Source: Coriolopsis trogii
Taxonomy: Eukaryota; Basidiomycota; Agaricomycetes; Polyporales; Polyporaceae
NCBI GenBank assembly: GCA_020543525.1
Contig: JAHYIO010000006.1
Location: forward strand, 248,001-312,000
DNA: 64,000 nucleotides
Direction of reading: 5' to 3'
Shown here: positions 60,350-64,000 of the stretch, piece after piece
Position numbering within the stretch: the stretch's first letter is position 1
Layout of the letters: each line of letters starts with the position of its first letter
Program-made: the position numbers and the translations under genes
The notes under the pieces: generated by a model
Told to the model about the DNA's origin: nothing
What the model saw: only the letters and a program-made list of their open reading frames with translations
The model's database searches: none

Positions 60350-61472
60350 TCAACCCAACGCCAACCTGTTGCTCTCGTCGTAAGTGCCGGTCCGGTTCCT
60401 GGTGAGGGCCGAAGTGAACCAACGTGCGTACCTCATCAGCCCGTCCAGAGTGCCGTTGAACTCGTCCTGGTCGCCAGGGTTCGGGCCCGAGTCGGCGTAC
60501 TGCCAGAACGTCGCGTACCTATCGCAGCCCCCAGTGAGTGCAGAAGCGCAACTGTACTAGAGCCGAACTTACGACCAGCCGGCGGGGAGGGTGCCGATGC
60601 TCGAGGCGTAGCGCGCGATCCAGAGTGGGTTCGTCGAGGCGAAGGAGGCGCTGTTGCCGGTGCAGGTCTTCCACCAGTCCGTCGTCGTGTAGATGACTGC
60701 GATGCGTGGTCTGTCAGCCTGGGCTCGAGGAAGAAGCCGACGAGGCGAGGACGTCTTGTGACGCGCCGCCTGGAGGACTCACCGGGGTAGACTCCGGTCG
60801 AGGAGTGGTAGGTGTTGGAGAAGTCTTTGATCCAGGAGACCATCGCGGATGCGCTCAGGCCGTAGCACTCGGCGCCGCTCGGGTTGTCTGTGGGGGGAGA
60901 TGGTCAGCGGTCAGCATGCCATGCTCGTATCATGAAGCTCATCCTTCATATTCTCAGCCACGCTCCGCCACTCCAAGGCTCGAGCATGGAAGAGGACAGA
61001 GGAAACAGGGCGGTGAGCGGAGCGTCCAGGACGTACATTCGATGTCAAGTGCACCGGGGAGAGTTCGCCCGTCCGCGGACCAGCCTCCGCCATGGGCGAG
61101 GAAGAACTTGGCCTGGGTCGCGCCCGATGAGGCGTCCGGGTGAGCAAAGTGGTAGCCGCCGCGGATGAGGCCTGCGTTCGTCGCGCCGGTGTAATGGCTC
61201 GAGAAGTCCGGGTCGGTGTACGCTGCCGGTGCAAAAGGGCTGGCGTGTCAGCTGTGTTATCCACCAGGGCTGGAGGGGGGGGACGCACTGGTGCCCTCGG
61301 TGGCTTTGATGTAGACGAAGGAGAGGCCGTTGGCTTTGACCGTGTTGAAGTTGACCGTCCCTTGGTAGTGGGAGATGTCGATGCCCTTGGGCGCGGCACG
61401 CTTGACTAGGGTGGGTGAGGCGGAGGAGGCGACCGCGGCCGCGACGAGGAGCAGGGTTGTGGATAGCTTCAT
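60350..61472 (-). CDS. GH25 lysozyme (N,O-diacetylmuramidase), secreted
   Basis: Six exons on the minus strand: 61472-61289, 61222-61037, 60887-60783, 60696-60573, 60518-60432 and 60365-60350, giving 233 residues with frame kept throughout. A signal peptide ([18 protein letters not shown]) is followed by a short propeptide ending LVKR, a Kex2-type site. The mature enzyme starts [12 protein letters not shown] and has the GH25 landmarks [20 protein letters not shown], the catalytic [22 protein letters not shown] and FWQYADSG. It cleaves the MurNAc-GlcNAc bond of bacterial peptidoglycan outside the cell, as in Chalaropsis-type fungal lysozymes. Size matches single-domain fungal members. GH25 is mainly bacterial and phage-borne, but the five introns show long residence in this genome. 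Confidence 0.95.
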
Positions 61473-61546
61473 GTCTGGGGTTCTCTGGGGTGCGTACCAC
61501 TCCGGTCAGTGATCCACGCCTCTCTCGGCTCGTCGTATATACCGCT

Positions 61547-61553
61547 TATATAG
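61547..61553 (-). promoter_or_regulatory. TATA box of the GH25 gene
   Basis: CTATATAAG on the minus strand about 75 bp upstream of the ATG at 61472; a second, weaker tatata lies nearby at 61535-61541. Confidence 0.6.
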
Positions 61554-61559
61554 GTCGTC

Positions 61560-63510
61560 TCGAGAGGTTGTCCTCGGCTCCGTCAGAAGGAACGAAGTTG
61601 GAGAAACATGCGCTGTGGTGTCTGATGACTGCCGTGCATGTGCAACATGGAGCACTGGGCCGACGCACGGTGATCCCGTCCTGCTTTCGCAGAAGCTCGA
61701 AAGGACCGCGCGCGATAGCTCAGAGGGATTAGATGCAAGCTGAGGTTGAAACGGTTGACAGATCAGCGTGGAACCTGAGCGGACCATGACGTCGGCAACG
61801 TGCGATCCACTGTCGTTCGGCGTTTCGTAGGATGACAGGTCTTCTGGGGTGACTGTTGGGAGCGTATGCGATCGTTCGAGGTGGCTTCAGTGATGCATTT
61901 AGGTCGTCGGAAGGGTGGATCCGGATTCAACAGCCTTGTGCTGGGGTGGGTGGACGTGGGATTGGCGATGCACGGCGAGGACCGATGGACCGGCTCATAC
62001 CCATAGATATGGTCGATAGACTACCGATGTTCATGATGGATAGGATGTCCTCGACTTCTCGGGACGTTGCCAGTGCGCCTCAGCCTGTGAGCTGATTAAA
62101 TGTCCATCTATGTAAGAACGCACTAACTCCGCAAAGATATCGTGAAGTTCACCCATCTGAGGCGTTAATATCTGTTCCGTTGACCACAGGTACCCCGGAT
62201 GATGATAGAGGTTCCGACTCCTCGAACTGTTTCCCCTAGTACTGAAATCACTAAGCCATACGTTCTGCTGGTAATCAGGACACTAACCACAAACGGGATG
62301 TGTGCGCCACATCCGGGTGGCGGTTCCTGCTGTTCGGATACATGAATCCAGAAACCTGGTGGACATTCTAGATCTGTCGTGGTGCAACATCCTGCCAGTG
62401 TCTCCATTTGGCAATGTCATCGCCCGATCCGGTAGGACTTCTGTGGTGGATAGCAATGCGTCCACTGGAAGCGGGAACCACATCGCCCATATACACCGCG
62501 ACTCACATTCGCGCTCGCTCCCTCAAAGCTCCTCCATCATCTCCGCTTGCAAAACACCAGAAAACATCCGGTTCCTCCAATCATGGGAAGAGTGCTCTTT
62601 CCGATCAATGATACTATCGTCCTTTGGATACCACAACGCGGTGCTTTCGAGTCCTCCCGTGTCGTTCAAGTGTCATTGAAGATGTACGTTGTCCTCTTGA
62701 GATCATACAATAGCGCTGATCACATAGATTCAAAGGGATGACAGTGTAGTAGCGATCACAACATACTTTCTGGTACGACATGACCTCAGCGTATGCGCAT
62801 ATAGCCCCACAAAACTCCGATGAACGACGTCGACTCACCTCACCATAGGAGCTTATGATCCGGATTGTGGCAGCACATCTGGAGAGTCCTCTTCGACAAA
62901 GCCTAGCATTCGAGGATCCCCGTTATAGGCTGGATGCCTGTGAGTGTTTCCGATAGTTGCACAGGCGCATGTATGCTCATCTTAGCTAGACCGCGAAGCA
63001 TGGACGTTTGGGAAGAGGGTCACATTCAAGTGGGGGGAAGAAGAAGTCAGTCCATGTGACGACAAATGGACTTTCTGCTTCTACCCGAAGCCACTCCGGG
63101 AGACCTCCGCGGATGACAGCATATAGTCATGTCCTGGACAAGAGGTGTACTCAGAGTTATCGGTCGTGCTGCCGGAATGCAAGTAACGCTCTTTCTTGAT
63201 CATGACTCGACGACCGGGGCTCGGGCTCGGACTCGGAGACCGTCTCGAATACTCTACAGTCTAAAGATTCCAGGTCTAGCACGTTTTCCCATCTGACTGA
63301 TAGACGAGGAGGTATTTTTACTGACATATGCGATGGTACATCGGACTCGCAGCTCGAGTACACGGTACAGCGAAGACTAGCGAGGTTGGTGTCAGCCGCA
63401 AAGAGCAGCGAGCCGGGCGGGCCCTGGACGGGCGGCTACTGCAAACGGTGCCGGACCGGGGAAGCTTGCGGGCCGGATTCCCGCACGATGACCTTGTATC
63501 CGTCGGGCCA
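61560..63510. other. no well-supported gene
   Basis: The best candidate is a plus-strand frame at 62302-62679 with a protein-like stretch (ENIRFLQSWEECSF), but no splice-consistent partner exon or family was found. A minus-strand frame at 62165-62407 contains CCTTTDLECPPGF and is equally unsupported. The rest has only short frames. Confidence 0.35.
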
Positions 63511-63517
63511 GAAGGGC

Positions 63518-63525
63518 TTTTAAAA
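63518..63525 (+). promoter_or_regulatory. TATA-like box of the right-edge gene
   Basis: TTTTAAAA lies about 90 bp upstream of the ATG at 63612. Confidence 0.4.
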
Positions 63526-63611
63526 GCAACAACGACCAGTCATGTTGCACCCTCCTCCTTCTCGCCCGTTCGTCTTCCTCAACCTCGTCTGTTGTCCCAA
63601 GCATCGACATA

Positions 63612-64000
63612 ATGTCGCCTAAAATCACTGGCTATAAGACGCACGGTACGTGGCAAACTCAAGCATACCCTGAAGCGATTGGAGAGATGTTGACTGACTC
63701 CTTTCTACAGACGTCCGTTTCCCCACCTCGCTCAGCGGTGATGGCACGGATGCAATGAATACGGACTGCGACTACTCATCCGCATATGTTCAACTCACCA
63801 CTGACTCGGACCTATCTGGCTTCGGCATGACGTTCACTATCGGTCGCGGGAACGACATCGTCTGCATGGCCATTCAGGAGCTCTCGAAGCGCCTCGTTGG
63901 GAAGGATGTGGAGGAGCTTTTCGCCAGCATGGGCAAGACTTGGGACTATCTATGTGCTGATCCCCAACTTCGCTGGTATGTACGGCAACACAATGCCGCT
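63612..64000 (+). CDS. enolase-superfamily dehydratase, L-fuconate dehydratase (ENOSF1)-like, 5' part
   Basis: Exon 1 (63612-63645) and exon 2 (63711-63975) are joined by a 65-bp intron (gtacgt...ctacag) in phase 1. A further donor (gtatgt) follows at 63976 and the gene runs off the window. The 99 or so residues read KTHDVRFPTSLSGDGTDAMN, DYSSAYVQLTTD, GFGMTFTIGRGNDIV and LVGKDVEELFASMGKTWDYL. This is the N-terminal capping domain of the mandelate racemase/muconate lactonising branch, closest in pattern to ENOSF1/L-fuconate dehydratase. Those enzymes dehydrate sugar acids with Mg2+; the catalytic barrel lies beyond the window, so substrate cannot be judged. In fungi, related L-galactonate dehydratases act in galacturonate breakdown, an alternative assignment. 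Confidence 0.85.

Overview
The window looks like a chromosome segment of a filamentous basidiomycete, most likely an Agaricomycete. The evidence is the gene structure: many short spliceosomal introns (about 50-75 bp) with GTRNGT donors and YAG acceptors, TATA boxes 70-90 bp upstream of several starts, and closely packed genes on both strands. The gene content agrees: a DUF4246 protein, a GH25 lysozyme, small secreted cysteine-rich proteins, and an Agaricomycete-type P-loop/nuclease-like protein. No bacterial operons, rRNA or convincing tRNA were seen.

Layout. (1) 1-43.5 kb is dominated by a very large, eroded inverted segmental duplication. Sequence near position x on the left is found in reverse complement near 43.3 kb minus x on the right. 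Matched blocks, found by eye, are 1-2.3 kb with 40.7-43.5 kb, 6.5-7.5 kb with 35.6-36.7 kb, and 8.5-16.5 kb with 26.7-34.1 kb. The arms carry paired copies of a secreted cysteine-rich protein and a CFAP20-domain protein; much of the rest is decayed. The left arm alone has an intact DUF4246 gene (3.25-5.07 kb). The right arm alone has a second secreted cysteine-rich gene (37.7-38.3 kb). (2) The single-copy centre (17.4-23.8 kb) holds a class I cyclic-nucleotide phosphodiesterase and a Ser/Pro-rich orphan protein, both on the minus strand. (3) 43.9-45.3 kb is a foldback (long inverted repeat) element with a second small element nested in one arm, and that one contains an 88-bp minisatellite. (4) 45.8-50.6 kb is a third copy of the arm repeat; about 2.5 kb of it is nearly identical to the left-arm copy. 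(5) 50.8-64 kb is an ordinary gene-dense region: a P-loop NTPase/nuclease-like gene with one frameshift, an FYVE-SAP-RING ubiquitin ligase of the RNF34/RFFL type, a coiled-coil protein, the YVH1 phosphatase, a GH25 lysozyme, and the start of an L-fuconate dehydratase-like enolase-superfamily gene running off the right edge.

There is no operon logic. Genes here are divergent or convergent neighbours (for example the coiled-coil protein and YVH1 share a 185-287 bp intergenic promoter region). Exon coordinates come from reading splice sites and checking phase; frame is preserved across every junction given unless stated otherwise. Long stretches described as empty contain only GC-rich open frames without protein-like continuity.
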